DNA of 64,000 bases from Hoeflea sp. (GCF_002733955.1 NZ_NVXQ01000003.1:1-64000), one strand, 5' to 3'; positions 8,210-16,854 are shown, counted from the stretch's first letter. A program made the numbers and translations. Notes: generated from the sequence alone by a model not told the origin.

Positions 8210-8238
8210 ATGTGGGAACTGTCCGAGGCCTGTTCAAG
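8210..8238 (-). promoter_or_regulatory. sigma32 (RpoH) promoter of hsp20
   Basis: On the minus strand CTTGAA (8238-8233) is followed after 16 bases by CCCACAT (8216-8210). This matches the alphaproteobacterial RpoH consensus CTTGAA with a CCCCAT-type minus 10. The predicted start is near 8203, giving a leader of about 100 nt that contains the thermometer. Confidence 0.8.
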
Positions 8239-8396
8239 ACCTTTTTAACATCGCCAATTCACGTTTTACCGGCCTGAACGCCAGATGAATTGCCCGTTCG
8301 GCGCGGGTTCAGCTGCGCTTCCCTATGCTCCTCCACATCAGGCACACACAGTCTGAATTTGCCCGGAGCATCCCGTCCCTTCTGTTCCAGGCGCCT

Positions 8397-8437
8397 GACC
8401 GGGGCCGCTCGCAATGTGGCTCCGGTCTTTTTCCTTT
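8397..8437 (+). terminator. Orphan plus-strand rho-independent terminator; possible small RNA upstream
   Basis: GACCGGGGCC (8397-8406) pairs with GGCTCCGGTC (8418-8427), one G-U pair, followed by TTTTTCCTTTT. No plus-strand gene ends here: hsp20 upstream is on the minus strand and the hydrolase starts at 8474. Upstream lies another stem, ATGCTCC (8325-8331) with GGAGCAT (8365-8371), whose 5' arm includes CTCCTCC. This suggests a structured transcript of roughly 100-130 nt, or an attenuator in the leader of the hydrolase. No convincing promoter was found. Confidence 0.55.
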
Positions 8438-8473
8438 TGACCAAACCCGGCCGAAGCACTAATCCCGGGTCTT

Positions 8474-9454
8474 ATGAGCGATGATCACCCCCTGCTGATC
8501 GGGACGGATGACAATCCGGTCCCCGGCAATCATGTCACCGGCTGGTTTGACAGCGTCGGCGGCAAGCGTTTGCGCTATGCGATCTTCAAATCCGCTGTCC
8601 CGGTCGCACGCGGGACAGTGGTGCTTCTGCAGGGCCGCAATGAATGCATCGAGAAATATTACGAGACCATCCGCCATTTCACCGCTCGCGGCCTCTGGGT
8701 CGCAACCTTTGATTGGCGCGGCCAGGGACTCTCCGATCGCCTGACAAAAAATCCGCTGCGCGGGCACATTCGGCGGTTTCGTGACCTCGAAGCCGATCTC
8801 TCCACCTTCCTTGAAACCATCGTGTTGCCCGAAGCACGGCTGCCGTTTTGCCTGGTGGCCCATTCCATGGGGGCGCTGGTCGCCCTTTCATTGGCGCCGA
8901 AGCTCACGAACCGCATCGAGCGGATGGTGCTGATTGCGCCCTTTATCGAACTGTCCAACCAGCCTCTGCCCAACTGGAGCATCCGGCTGGCAACCAGATT
9001 GCTGCGCATCACCGGTCTGGGCTGGCTCGGGTCGGGCAAGGACAGCTTCCCCAAACCGTTTGCCGGCAATTCGCTGACGACGGATCTTCAGCGGTATGAT
9101 CGAAACCAGGCCCTCTACGCGGCGCATCCCGAACTTCGCCTCGGCCCGCCCAGCGCCAGCTGGATAAACGAGATGCTGATCGCGATAGACCGCGTCAACG
9201 AGTTTGAACATCTCGACCAGATCAAGGTACCGACATTGATGATCGCAGCCGGCAACGACAGGATCGTTGCTGCACAGGCGATCGAGAGACTTGGAAACCG
9301 CTTCCGCGCCGGTCGCGCCATCACGATCGACGGTGCACGGCACGAATTGTTGCAGGAGGCCGACCGCTACCGCGTTCCGACGCTGGCGGCGATTGATGCC
9401 TTCATTCCGCCGGACCAGGCATCGGAACCGGCCCCAGCCGTCAGCTCCGGTTAA
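8474..9454 (+). CDS. Alpha/beta hydrolase, lysophospholipase / monoacylglycerol lipase type
   Basis: 326 residues of the PldB-like serine hydrolase group. Catalytic triad candidates are S131 in AHSMGAL (a variant GxSxG elbow beginning with Ala), D262 in AGNDRIV and H290 in GARHELL. VVLLQGRNECIEKYYE near residue 50 is the conserved oxyanion region of this subfamily. No signal peptide, so probably cytosolic or membrane-associated. The substrate (lysophospholipid or monoacylglycerol) is inferred from family. The 3' end overlaps the convergent hisN by 14 bases. Confidence 0.85.
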   Translation: MSDDHPLLIGTDDNPVPGNHVTGWFDSVGGKRLRYAIFKSAVPVARGTVVLLQGRNECIEKYYETIRHFTARGLWVATFDWRGQGLSDRLTKNPLRGHIRRFRDLEADLSTFLETIVLPEARLPFCLVAHSMGALVALSLAPKLTNRIERMVLIAPFIELSNQPLPNWSIRLATRLLRITGLGWLGSGKDSFPKPFAGNSLTTDLQRYDRNQALYAAHPELRLGPPSASWINEMLIAIDRVNEFEHLDQIKVPTLMIAAGNDRIVAAQAIERLGNRFRAGRAITIDGARHELLQEADRYRVPTLAAIDAFIPPDQASEPAPAVSSG

Positions 9455-10217
9455 GCAGCTTCAGCACTTCGTCATGCAGCGCGGCAGATCCGCTGGCCAC
9501 GATGGTACCGCCCATTTCCGCGCTATCGCCAGTCCAGGTCGTCATCACGCCACCGGCCTGTTCGACCAGCGGGATCAGTCCGCCAACATCATAGGGCTTC
9601 AGGTCAGCCTCCACGACCAGGTCAATATGCCCGGAAGCGACCATCGCATAGGCGTAGCAATCACAGCCGTAACGCGCCAGCTGAACGCTGGCTTCAACCC
9701 GCTTGTAGGAGGGCTCCAGTTCCGCGGAAAATATGTTCGGCGATGTCGTCATCATGATCGCCTGCTCCAGTGAAATGCCTTTTCGCGTGCTGAGCCTTGT
9801 TGTGTCGCCGTTGCGCGTCACACTGGCCTGCCCCGGCACCGCGATGAAGCGCTCACCGGTGAAGGGTTGATCCATCATCCCCATCACCGCCTTGCCCTTG
9901 TGATAGAGACCGACAAGGGTCCCCCAAACGGGCAGCCCGGAAATGAACGCCCGGGTGCCGTCGATCGGGTCGATGACCCAGACATAATCCCGGTCGAGAC
10001 CGACATCGCCATGCTCTTCGCCCAGAATGCCGTGCTCGGGGTAGCGCTCGGAAATCAGCTTGCGGATCGCCTTCTCGGCAGCACGGTCGGCTTCCGTCAC
10101 CGGATCAAACCCGCTCGCCTGCTTGTTGTCGATGGCAACCGGCATGCGAAAACGCGGAAGCGTTTCGGCTGCCGCCGCTTCAGCGATGGCGTCAAAGAAG
10201 GCGGTATCAGGAAGCAT
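9441..10217 (-). CDS. hisN: Histidinol-phosphate phosphatase, inositol monophosphatase family
   Basis: 258 residues from the ATG at 10217. The metal-binding signatures of the family are present: GEE (67-69), DPIDGT (83-88), and a late segment beginning YDVGGLIPLVEQAGG that stands where the family usually has WDxAAG. HisN would remove phosphate from L-histidinol phosphate in histidine synthesis. The frame stays open to 10340, but the extra 41 residues have no family counterpart and would run into the leader, so the MLPDTAFF start is chosen. An inositol-1-phosphatase role is the main alternative; hisN-type orthologues are usual in Rhizobiales. Confidence 0.85.
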   Translation of the reverse strand: MLPDTAFFDAIAEAAAAETLPRFRMPVAIDNKQASGFDPVTEADRAAEKAIRKLISERYPEHGILGEEHGDVGLDRDYVWVIDPIDGTRAFISGLPVWGTLVGLYHKGKAVMGMMDQPFTGERFIAVPGQASVTRNGDTTRLSTRKGISLEQAIMMTTSPNIFSAELEPSYKRVEASVQLARYGCDCYAYAMVASGHIDLVVEADLKPYDVGGLIPLVEQAGGVMTTWTGDSAEMGGTIVASGSAALHDEVLKLLNRS

Positions 10218-10358
10218 GGGAAATTCCGTGAGCAATAAGGGATGGCGGATAGGTCGATTACAGATTTCGCCGGATTCCTGACCCGGTTGCACCTGAATTG
10301 CAAGGGCGGGCCTGCCGACAGCCGTTTCGCATGCGCACAAAGTTCAAAGCCCTGCCGG

Positions 10359-10387
10359 TTGACTTTTGTGCGATGCAGCATTAGTAT
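10359..10387 (+). promoter_or_regulatory. sigma70 promoter driving an orphan small RNA
   Basis: TTGACT (10359-10364), a 17-base spacer, then TAGTAT (10382-10387). The predicted start is A10394. No coding frame follows; transcription would run to the terminator at 10446-10470, giving an RNA of about 77 nt between two minus-strand genes. Confidence 0.75.
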
Positions 10388-10393
10388 TTGTTT

Positions 10394-10470
10394 ACAGTCT
10401 CCGGACTGTGAATGCCCTCCTTGGGCGTTTCCTCCCTATATTTCACCGCGCCACCAGCGCGGTTTTTTTT
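10394..10470 (+). ncRNA. Predicted small RNA with exposed CUCC motifs
   Basis: A compact unit of strong promoter, about 77 nt transcript and strong terminator. Three hairpins are visible: ACAGTC/GACTGT (10394-10409); AATGCCC/GGGCGTT (10411-10429) with the loop TCCTT; and the terminator CCGCGC/GCGCGG. A single-stranded CCTCCC (10431-10436) lies between the last two. CCUCC-type stretches are complementary to Shine-Dalgarno sequences. The plan resembles the alphaproteobacterial small RNAs with anti-SD CUCCUCCC motifs (cuckoo/CcsR type), but this assignment is by resemblance only. It lies between hisN and the formylglutamate amidohydrolase, antisense to neither coding region. Confidence 0.7.
10446..10470 (+). 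terminator. Rho-independent terminator of the small RNA
   Basis: CCGCGC (10446-10451), loop CACCA, GCGCGG (10457-10462), then eight T. A textbook intrinsic terminator with no plus-strand protein gene upstream. Confidence 0.9.
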
Positions 10471-10541
10471 GCCCCTTGTTTCAGGTCGGTTCCAGCATAT
10501 CCATCCCGAACGAACCATTGCGGTTCAAAAGCTGTGGCCTG

Positions 10542-11462
10542 TCACTCCGCAGCCAGCTGGTCTTCAGCCATACCTTCGCGAACATATCCCATCATCTCAC
10601 CGGCAAACTCGGCAAGATCAGCCTTGAGAAGGTCAAATCCCGTCTTTTTCTCCAAAGTGGCTTCATTGACGTAGAGCCCGCGATTGATCTCGATCTGCAA
10701 TGCATGCAGACCGCGGCCCGGGCGGCCGTAATGCTCGGTGATGAACCCACCAGCATAGGGCTTGTTGCGCACCACGTGGTAGCCGAGCCCGGACAGGAAA
10801 GACACTGCCGCCCGGGACAGGTCATGCGCCGCGCTCGCGCCGTAGCGGTCGCCGATGATGATGTCCGGTCTGCGGCTTCCGCCCGCCACCCGCACATTGG
10901 CCGGCATCGAGTGGCAATCGATCAGGATCGCCTTGCCGAACTGGACATGGGTCTGGGCGATCAGCCGGCGCAGATTGGCATGGTAGGGGCGGTAAACCTG
11001 CTCGATCCGCGAAAGCCCCTCTTCGACACTCAGCCTGCCGCGGTAGATATCCATGTTCTCGGCCACCAGCCGCGGGATCGTCCCCAGCCCTCCGGCCACC
11101 CGCATCGAGCCAATATTGGCAAAGGGCGGCAACGGACCGTCGAACATTCGCGGATCAAGCTCATAGGGTTCCCGGTTGACATCGAGCCAGGCGCGGGGGA
11201 ATTGCGCCGCCAGCATCGGAGCGCCCATTTGCACCACATTGGCGAACAGCTCGTCGACATAGTGGTCTTCCGAACGCCGAATCGCCAGCCGGTCGAGCCG
11301 CGACATGTTCAGGAACAATTCGGGGTAGATCCGGCCCGAATGCGGTGAATTGAACACAAATGGCTCTGTCTGCTGCAACGGGCGACGGATCTCGAATGGA
11401 GCAACCGCCTCGGCGCCGGCATCTGCTGTGGCTGTCGTGCCGGGCCTTTCGGCTTCGCGCAT
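10542..11462 (-). CDS. N-formylglutamate amidohydrolase family protein
   Basis: 306 residues of the HutG/FGase superfamily. The zinc-type motifs are VFNSPHSGRIYP, SEDHYVD, the conserved LIDCHSMP and the C-terminal RPGRGLHALQIEINRGLY. The classical role is hydrolysis of N-formyl-L-glutamate to glutamate and formate at the end of histidine degradation, but no hut genes are nearby, so the substrate is uncertain. The start at 11462 is preferred over 11480 because AGAGGG lies 7 bases before it, inside the longer frame. It is divergent from cpdR. Confidence 0.85.
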   Translation of the reverse strand: MREAERPGTTATADAGAEAVAPFEIRRPLQQTEPFVFNSPHSGRIYPELFLNMSRLDRLAIRRSEDHYVDELFANVVQMGAPMLAAQFPRAWLDVNREPYELDPRMFDGPLPPFANIGSMRVAGGLGTIPRLVAENMDIYRGRLSVEEGLSRIEQVYRPYHANLRRLIAQTHVQFGKAILIDCHSMPANVRVAGGSRRPDIIIGDRYGASAAHDLSRAAVSFLSGLGYHVVRNKPYAGGFITEHYGRPGRGLHALQIEINRGLYVNEATLEKKTGFDLLKADLAEFAGEMMGYVREGMAEDQLAAE

Positions 11463-11637
11463 TTTTATCCCTCTACCCATGCAACTGCTTGAATCACCTT
11501 GCCAGTTGCCCCCACACCTGTCCAGTCCGGCACAAAAGCCGTCGCAAAATCGTCAATATTCACCTGATGTTTACTGGCGCAATCCATAGATAGGGCAGAT
11601 ACAGCTCGACGAGCACGCTGACAGGTCTGGAAAACGA

Positions 11638-12003
11638 ATGAACCCGAAAATTCTCCTCGCTGAAGACGACAATGACATGCGCCGGTTTCTGGTCAAGGCG
11701 CTGGAAAAAGCCGGCTACGAGGTCCGCTCCTTCGACAATGGCGCCAGCGCCTATGATCGCCTGCGTGAGGAACCCTTCTCGCTGCTGCTGACCGACATCG
11801 TCATGCCCGAAATGGACGGCATCGAACTGGCCCGCCGGGCCACCGAGCTCGATCCGGACCTCAAGGTCATGTTCATCACCGGTTTTGCAGCCGTGGCGCT
11901 GAACCCGGATTCCAAGGCACCCAAGGATGCCAAGGTGCTCTCCAAGCCCTTCCATCTCCGTGACCTCGTCGACGAGGTCAACAAGATGATTCTAGCCGCC
12001 TGA
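11638..12003 (+). CDS. cpdR: Single-domain response regulator CpdR
   Basis: 121 residues consisting only of a receiver domain. Phosphorylation residues are E9/D10/D11, D53 in LLLTDIVMPEMDG, T81 and K103 in LSKPF. Sequence and length match alphaproteobacterial CpdR, which in its unphosphorylated form primes and localises the ClpXP protease for cell-cycle regulated degradation; the CckA-ChpT phosphorelay controls it. No output domain is present, as expected. It is monocistronic, with a terminator 50 bases downstream. Confidence 0.9.
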   Translation: MNPKILLAEDDNDMRRFLVKALEKAGYEVRSFDNGASAYDRLREEPFSLLLTDIVMPEMDGIELARRATELDPDLKVMFITGFAAVALNPDSKAPKDAKVLSKPFHLRDLVDEVNKMILAA

Positions 12004-12052
12004 CGGCACCCCTGCCCAAAGGGCACTCGATGCGAACCGACAAACTGCTTGT

Positions 12053-12077
12053 ACCCGGACAAACCTGTCCGGGTTTT
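12053..12077 (+). terminator. Terminator downstream of cpdR
   Basis: ACCCGGACA (12053-12061), loop AACC, TGTCCGGGT (12066-12074), followed by TTT. A perfect 9-bp stem with a short T-tract. Confidence 0.75.
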
Positions 12078-12161
12078 GCTGTTACGGGCAACATTTCCCA
12101 CGTCCGAAGCCAAGCCCTGCACGCTATCCGCAAAAGCGTCAAAAAACCGGTTGATTGCGTA

Positions 12162-12190
12162 TTGACGGCACGGGGGGTTCTGTGGTGTAT
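12162..12190 (+). promoter_or_regulatory. Promoter of tRNA-Val
   Basis: TTGACG (12162-12167), a 17-base spacer, then GTGTAT (12185-12190). The predicted start is near 12197, eight bases before the mature tRNA 5' end. Confidence 0.6.
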
Positions 12191-12204
12191 GCGGCCCATC
12201 GGAT

Positions 12205-12279
12205 GGGCGTATAGCTCAGCGGGAGAGCACTACATTGACATTGTAGGGGTCACAGGTTCAATCCCTGTTACGCCCACCA
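12205..12279 (+). tRNA. tRNA-Val (anticodon GAC)
   Basis: A 75-nt cloverleaf including an encoded CCA. Acceptor GGGCGTA pairs with TACGCCC, D-arm AGCTCAGCGGGAGAGC, anticodon stem CTACA/TGTAG with loop TTGACAT giving GAC, and T-arm CAGGTTCAATCCCTG. Single gene with its own promoter; no integrase or repeated 3' end suggesting an inserted element was seen next to it. Confidence 0.95.
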
Positions 12280-12719
12280 TTCGATCCCAAGCACCCAGCA
12301 CTTTCGTTCGGGACCACGCAGTGGACGACAGTCTCACTGAACCTCCTGTAGCGTGCCGTTCTGTCTCTCACTCAAGCTCAATTCCTGCATTTGCGCCTCC
12401 ACCACATCTTGCAGGCGGTTCGGCATGTGCTTCGATTCATTCATTGCAGAGCAGTTGGCCAATCACCTGCAAGGTGCAAGCCGAGCCAGGCAGACCGCTC
12501 CGCTGGTCCAGAATCGCCTGCCATTTCCGAGCCCGTAGACTTTCTTCGCAATGAACTTTATGTGCGTTCCAGGGCGAGCTTCGGTCCGAAGATGCCGTCT
12601 TCCCCTCGCCCTCTCGCCCCGCAGCCCGCTTACTGCCTCCATGAACACGGCAGACGACATTGTTGCGAACGCTCACCCAACGAGAGCAGGCTGGCGGGAA
12701 TGGCGGTCATTCACCGCCA
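12280..12719. other. Gene-free stretch after tRNA-Val
   Basis: About 440 bases with no convincing gene. Short frames occur on both strands. One on the minus strand (36 codons, ending at 12334, starting MNESKHMPNRLQD) has a protein-like composition and could be the end of a decayed gene, but no family is recognised. No hairpin terminator for the tRNA or for cysG was evident. Confidence 0.5.
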
Positions 12720-14207
12720 TCAACCAACGGCGGCAACCCGGCCGGACGTCACCCCGACATGACTTTCGCTGAGGACTGCGAACACCGACCCCACACCCAC
12801 GAGCACAGGTTCATCGTATCCGATGATTGTCATTCCTTCGGCAAGGTCCCGCAGCGCCCCGGTCCAGCGTTCAAATCCTTCGCGGGCGACGGATCTGGAA
12901 ATCACCACCGGCATCGATGGATCCATGCCGTTTTCGGTGAGCCGGGTCGCGATCTCGCCGGCCGTGCGGCCACCCATGTAGAACACAGTGGTGGTTCGGC
13001 GATCAGCGATACCGGCCCAATCGAGATCCTTCGGCAGCTCGCCGTTGCGGCTGTGGCCGGTGACGAAACGGACCGACTGGGCATGATCCCGGTGCGTCAG
13101 CGACACACCAAGCTGGGCGGCCATCGCCAGGGCCGAGGTGATGCCGGGAACCACCGACACGGTGATCCCCTCGTCCTGAAGCCGGGCGATCTCCTCGCCT
13201 GCCCGGCCAAAGATCATCGGATCACCACCCTTCAGCCGAACCACATGCTTGCCGGCCTTGGCAAGCGCGATCATCGTTGCATTGATGTCGTCCTGCTTGC
13301 AGCTCTCGCGGCCGCCGCGCTTGCCCACCAGCATGCGCCTGGCTTCGCGCCGCGCCAGTTCCAGCACCTCGCCGGAGACAAGATCATCAAACAGGATCAC
13401 ATCAGCCGCCTGCAACGCGCGAACGGCTTTCAGCGTCAGAAGCTCCGCGTCCCCCGGACCTGCGCCAACTAGCGTGACCCTGCCCTCTCCCCGGGGTCCT
13501 GTCGCCTTGATCGCATTCGCCCAGCGCAGCAATTCGTCAACCGCATCGGCCTCAGGTTCCTTGCCAAAAGACCGGTCAACGAAACCTTCCCAGAAAGCCC
13601 TTCGCTGCGGCCCCGGAGCCAGCCGGTCGTTCACCGCCGTGCGGATGGACTGCGCCAGTTGCGCCCAAGTCGCGAGTGCCGGCGGCACCAGGGTCTCGAT
13701 CCGGCGTCTGATCGCCTGGCCGAGAATGGGGGCAGCACCATCGGTCGAAATCGCGATGACGGCCGGCGAGCGGTTGACGATCGATCCGAACTGGAACTCG
13801 CACCAGGCCGGCTTGTCGATCACGTTGACGGCCACGCCTGCGGTCCGCGCCGCACAGTAGAAGGCCTGCGCCTCGCCGTCGCTCTCCGCGTCACAGATCG
13901 CAATCTGCATCGAGGCAAGGCACTGCGCCGACCACGGCCTCTGGTGCCAGACATAGGCACCCGGCACCGCAGTGGCGGCGATGAGATCGGCGAACACGGG
14001 ATCAAGCTGCTCGGCATAGACATGAACCTTGGCCCCGGCGGCAGCCAGAAGCTCCGCCTTCCAGGCAGCAGCCTCGGATCCGCCGGCGATCAGAACCTTC
14101 TTGCCTTCAAGCTTGTAGAACACCGGCAGCGTCGCCAGCGGCGCCATCCGTTCCTGGCGCGACGGCACGCGCCGCGATTTACTCGGCTGCAATGATCTGA
14201 TGTTCAT
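12720..14207 (-). CDS. cysG: Siroheme synthase (fused dehydrogenase/ferrochelatase and uroporphyrinogen methyltransferase)
   Basis: 495 residues. The N-terminal CysG-B part (about 25-230) begins with an NAD-binding segment (VLIAGGSEAAAWKAELL). The C-terminal SUMT domain (about 240-490) has TLVGAGPGDAELLT, the LKGGDPMIFGRAGEE loop and VPGITSA. It methylates uroporphyrinogen III, then oxidises and inserts iron to make siroheme, the cofactor of NirB in the same operon. It overlaps the nasA stop by 29 bases and is the last gene of the nas operon. Position 2 of the Rossmann glycine motif reads GGS rather than GGG. Confidence 0.92.
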   Translation of the reverse strand: MNIRSLQPSKSRRVPSRQERMAPLATLPVFYKLEGKKVLIAGGSEAAAWKAELLAAAGAKVHVYAEQLDPVFADLIAATAVPGAYVWHQRPWSAQCLASMQIAICDAESDGEAQAFYCAARTAGVAVNVIDKPAWCEFQFGSIVNRSPAVIAISTDGAAPILGQAIRRRIETLVPPALATWAQLAQSIRTAVNDRLAPGPQRRAFWEGFVDRSFGKEPEADAVDELLRWANAIKATGPRGEGRVTLVGAGPGDAELLTLKAVRALQAADVILFDDLVSGEVLELARREARRMLVGKRGGRESCKQDDINATMIALAKAGKHVVRLKGGDPMIFGRAGEEIARLQDEGITVSVVPGITSALAMAAQLGVSLTHRDHAQSVRFVTGHSRNGELPKDLDWAGIADRRTTTVFYMGGRTAGEIATRLTENGMDPSMPVVISRSVAREGFERWTGALRDLAEGMTIIGYDEPVLVGVGSVFAVLSESHVGVTSGRVAAVG

Positions 14208-16854
14208 CGAGTATCACCTTGATTTCCGCTTTGCAGGAGCCGCAATTGGTGCCGGCGCTGGTGGCGCGCGCGACGGCGTCGACGCTGCCGCAACCACTGC
14301 GGATAGCGCCGATGATGTCGTTGACGCCGACATTCATGCAGGCGCAGACGATGGCGCCCTTGTCCGGCATGTCGTTGGCCGGTCGGCCGGCAATGATCCG
14401 CCAGCGCGAAGACAGGTTGGCGTAATCCTGCTCGAGCTGATCGGCGGCCCAGCTGCGCGACACCGTGACCGGCTGCCGCGACAGATACACCGCGCCAAGC
14501 AGGGACGTGCCGTCAAAGGCGGCATGGCGGGTCACCCCGTTGGTAGGATCGGTGAAGGACAGCAGCGGGGTTCCTGTATCAATGCCCAAAGCCGCACAGA
14601 TGAAGGGCTGAACTTCATCATGGTCCTCCGCCAAAGCGAATTCGGCACGCCAGCCGCCGGTGCTGCGGGCGATGGCCCAATAGGCAGCGGACTCGAACAA
14701 CGGCTTGTTGCGGCTGACCGCAAATCCGTACTGCGAGGCTTCAAACCGTGTCAGGCTGGCAGCGGTGTTCTTCAAGGCAGGCTGGCCGGAGACCGGATCG
14801 ACAACCGGCGCCACCAACCTGTCGACCCGGGCACTTGAGGCCCACTGATCCGTCCAGTGCATCGGCACGAAGAGAGCGCCTGGCTGCTGTCGGTCGGTGA
14901 TCAGCGCCCGCACGACGATCTCGCCGCGCTCGCTTGCAACGCGGACCAGATCCGCTTCACAGATGCCTAGAGCCCTGGCGTCGGCCGGATGGATCTCGGC
15001 AAAGGGTTCGGCGATATGCACGGAGAGGCGCGGGCTTTTCGCCGTCCGTGTCATGGTGTGCCAGTGGTCGCGAATGCGGCCGGTGTTCAGGGTAAATCTG
15101 TACTCGCGGCTTCCCGCCACCTGGCGAGATGGCGCCACCGCGACAAACCGGGCCAGCCGGTCCGGCGTGAAGTAACCGCCATTGGCGAAGAAGCGCGTGT
15201 CGGGCGTCAGCGACCCATCGTCCGCCGGCCTTGGCCACTGGAATGGAGCCATCTCATCGTAAGCGGCATCGTCAATATCGGCGATCCCGCCAAGATCCAG
15301 ATCGCGCGCGCCATCGTTCTCGAAGGCCGTCTGCGCCGCGTATTCGCGCATCACCGAAGCGGCATTGGGAAAATCAAACGCAGCGGCATGGCCCATGCGC
15401 TTGCCGACCTCGGCCATCTGCCACCAGTCGGCCCGGGCCTTGCCGGGCGCTGGCAGGAAGGCACGCGGGCGCGAGATCCGGCGCTCGGAATTGGTCACCG
15501 TGCCGTCCTTCTCGCCCCAGCCCAGCGACGGCAGTTTCACATCCGCGTGCCGGATGGTGTCGGTCTCCGCCATGATGTCGGAGACCACCACAAAGGGGCA
15601 GGCTGCAAGCGCCGCCTCGACCGCGCTCGCGTCCGGCATCGAATCCACCGGATTGGTGGCCATGATCCAGAGTGCCTTGATCTTGCCGTCAGCCACCGCC
15701 TGAAACAGGTCGACCGCCTTGAGCCCCGGCTTGGCGGCAATCTTCGGCGATTTCCAGAAGCGCTGCACCCGGTCGCGATGTTCCGGATTTTCGATTTCCA
15801 TATGGGCTGCCAGCATATTGGCGAGGCCGCCGACCTCACGGCCGCCCATGGCATTGGGCTGACCGGTCACCGAGAACGGCCCCATCCCCGGCCTGCCGAT
15901 ACGGCCGGTGGCCAGATGGCAATTGATGATGGCGTTGACCTTGTCGGTGCCGGTGGATGACTGGTTGACGCCCTGACTGTAGACCGTGACCACCTTTTCG
16001 GCTCCCGCCCACAGCGCGTAAAACTGCTCGAGCTGGGCGATATCAAGCCCGGTTTGCGCCGCCAGGTCGGTCAGATCCTGAGCCCGGGCAACATCCAGCG
16101 CCTGATCAATGCCGCTGGTATGGGCGGCAACATAGGCCTCATCGAGAAAGCCGTTGTCGGCGAGATGCGCCAGCAGGCCGAGGAACAGGCTGACATCGCC
16201 ATCGGGCGCAATGGCCAGATACAGATCGGCAAGGTCGGCGGTCATTGTCCGGCGCGGATCGATCAGCACGATCCTCATCTCGGGCCGCGCCGCCTTGGCC
16301 GCCGCGATCCGCTGGTAGAGCACCGGATGGCACCAGGCGAGGTTCGACCCGGTCAGCACCACCAGATCGGCAAGTTCCAGATCCTCGTAGGTTCCCGGCA
16401 CGGTGTCCGAACCAAAGGCGCGGCGGTGGCCTGCGACAGAGGACGCCATGCAGAGCCGCGAGTTGGTGTCGATATTGGCCGAACCGATAAAGCCCTTCAT
16501 CAGCTTGTTGGCGACGTAGTAGTCCTCGGTCAGCAACTGTCCCGAGACATAGAACGCCACGCTGTCCGGCCCGTGCTCCGCGATCGCCTTGGAGAAAGCA
16601 GATGCCACGAGATCGAGCGCCGTATCCCAGGATGCGCGCCGGCCTCCAACTTCCGGAAACAGCAGGCGTCCATCGAGATCGATGGTTTCGCCCAGCGCCG
16701 AGCCTTTCGAGCACAGGCGCCCGAGGTTTGCGGGATGGTCCGGGTCGCCCTTGATCGTGACGGCGCCACCCTCCTCAAGAGTCGCCAGGACACCACAGCC
16801 CACCCCGCAATAGGGACAGGTGGTCTTGACCGTACGGGCCGGGCCGGCGGTCAT
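14179..16854 (-). CDS. nasA: Assimilatory nitrate reductase catalytic subunit
   Basis: 891 residues of the molybdopterin oxidoreductase family. The N-terminal 4Fe-4S site is C13, C16, C20 and C48 (CPYCGVGCG, then RLCSKG). The Mo-bis-MGD catalytic region follows, including NTNSRLCMAS, then a molydopterin dinucleotide-binding domain (about 600-720) and a C-terminal BFD-like 2Fe-2S domain with four cysteines (VCACMNVG, NCGSCKAE). It reduces nitrate to nitrite in the cytoplasm; the extra 2Fe-2S domain probably takes electrons from the donor. No signal peptide, so it is not the periplasmic Nap type. It overlaps nirD by ATGA. Confidence 0.94.
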   Translation of the reverse strand: MTAGPARTVKTTCPYCGVGCGVLATLEEGGAVTIKGDPDHPANLGRLCSKGSALGETIDLDGRLLFPEVGGRRASWDTALDLVASAFSKAIAEHGPDSVAFYVSGQLLTEDYYVANKLMKGFIGSANIDTNSRLCMASSVAGHRRAFGSDTVPGTYEDLELADLVVLTGSNLAWCHPVLYQRIAAAKAARPEMRIVLIDPRRTMTADLADLYLAIAPDGDVSLFLGLLAHLADNGFLDEAYVAAHTSGIDQALDVARAQDLTDLAAQTGLDIAQLEQFYALWAGAEKVVTVYSQGVNQSSTGTDKVNAIINCHLATGRIGRPGMGPFSVTGQPNAMGGREVGGLANMLAAHMEIENPEHRDRVQRFWKSPKIAAKPGLKAVDLFQAVADGKIKALWIMATNPVDSMPDASAVEAALAACPFVVVSDIMAETDTIRHADVKLPSLGWGEKDGTVTNSERRISRPRAFLPAPGKARADWWQMAEVGKRMGHAAAFDFPNAASVMREYAAQTAFENDGARDLDLGGIADIDDAAYDEMAPFQWPRPADDGSLTPDTRFFANGGYFTPDRLARFVAVAPSRQVAGSREYRFTLNTGRIRDHWHTMTRTAKSPRLSVHIAEPFAEIHPADARALGICEADLVRVASERGEIVVRALITDRQQPGALFVPMHWTDQWASSARVDRLVAPVVDPVSGQPALKNTAASLTRFEASQYGFAVSRNKPLFESAAYWAIARSTGGWRAEFALAEDHDEVQPFICAALGIDTGTPLLSFTDPTNGVTRHAAFDGTSLLGAVYLSRQPVTVSRSWAADQLEQDYANLSSRWRIIAGRPANDMPDKGAIVCACMNVGVNDIIGAIRSGCGSVDAVARATSAGTNCGSCKAEIKVILDEHQIIAAE

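Noticed and set aside
10218-10340. N-terminal extension of hisN up to 10340
   Set aside because: The extra residues have no family match and the inositol monophosphatase fold starts properly at MLPDTAFF.
12334-12676. Minus-strand short frames after tRNA-Val, including a 36-codon frame starting MNESKHMPNRLQD and a 79-codon frame ending at 12437
   Set aside because: No family likeness, no ribosome-binding site, and the two frames would need a frameshift to join. Treated as gene-free, with decay of an old gene possible.
12205-12719. Possible mobile element inserted at the tRNA-Val gene
   Set aside because: No integrase, no repeat of the tRNA 3' end and no change to foreign-looking genes were found nearby.
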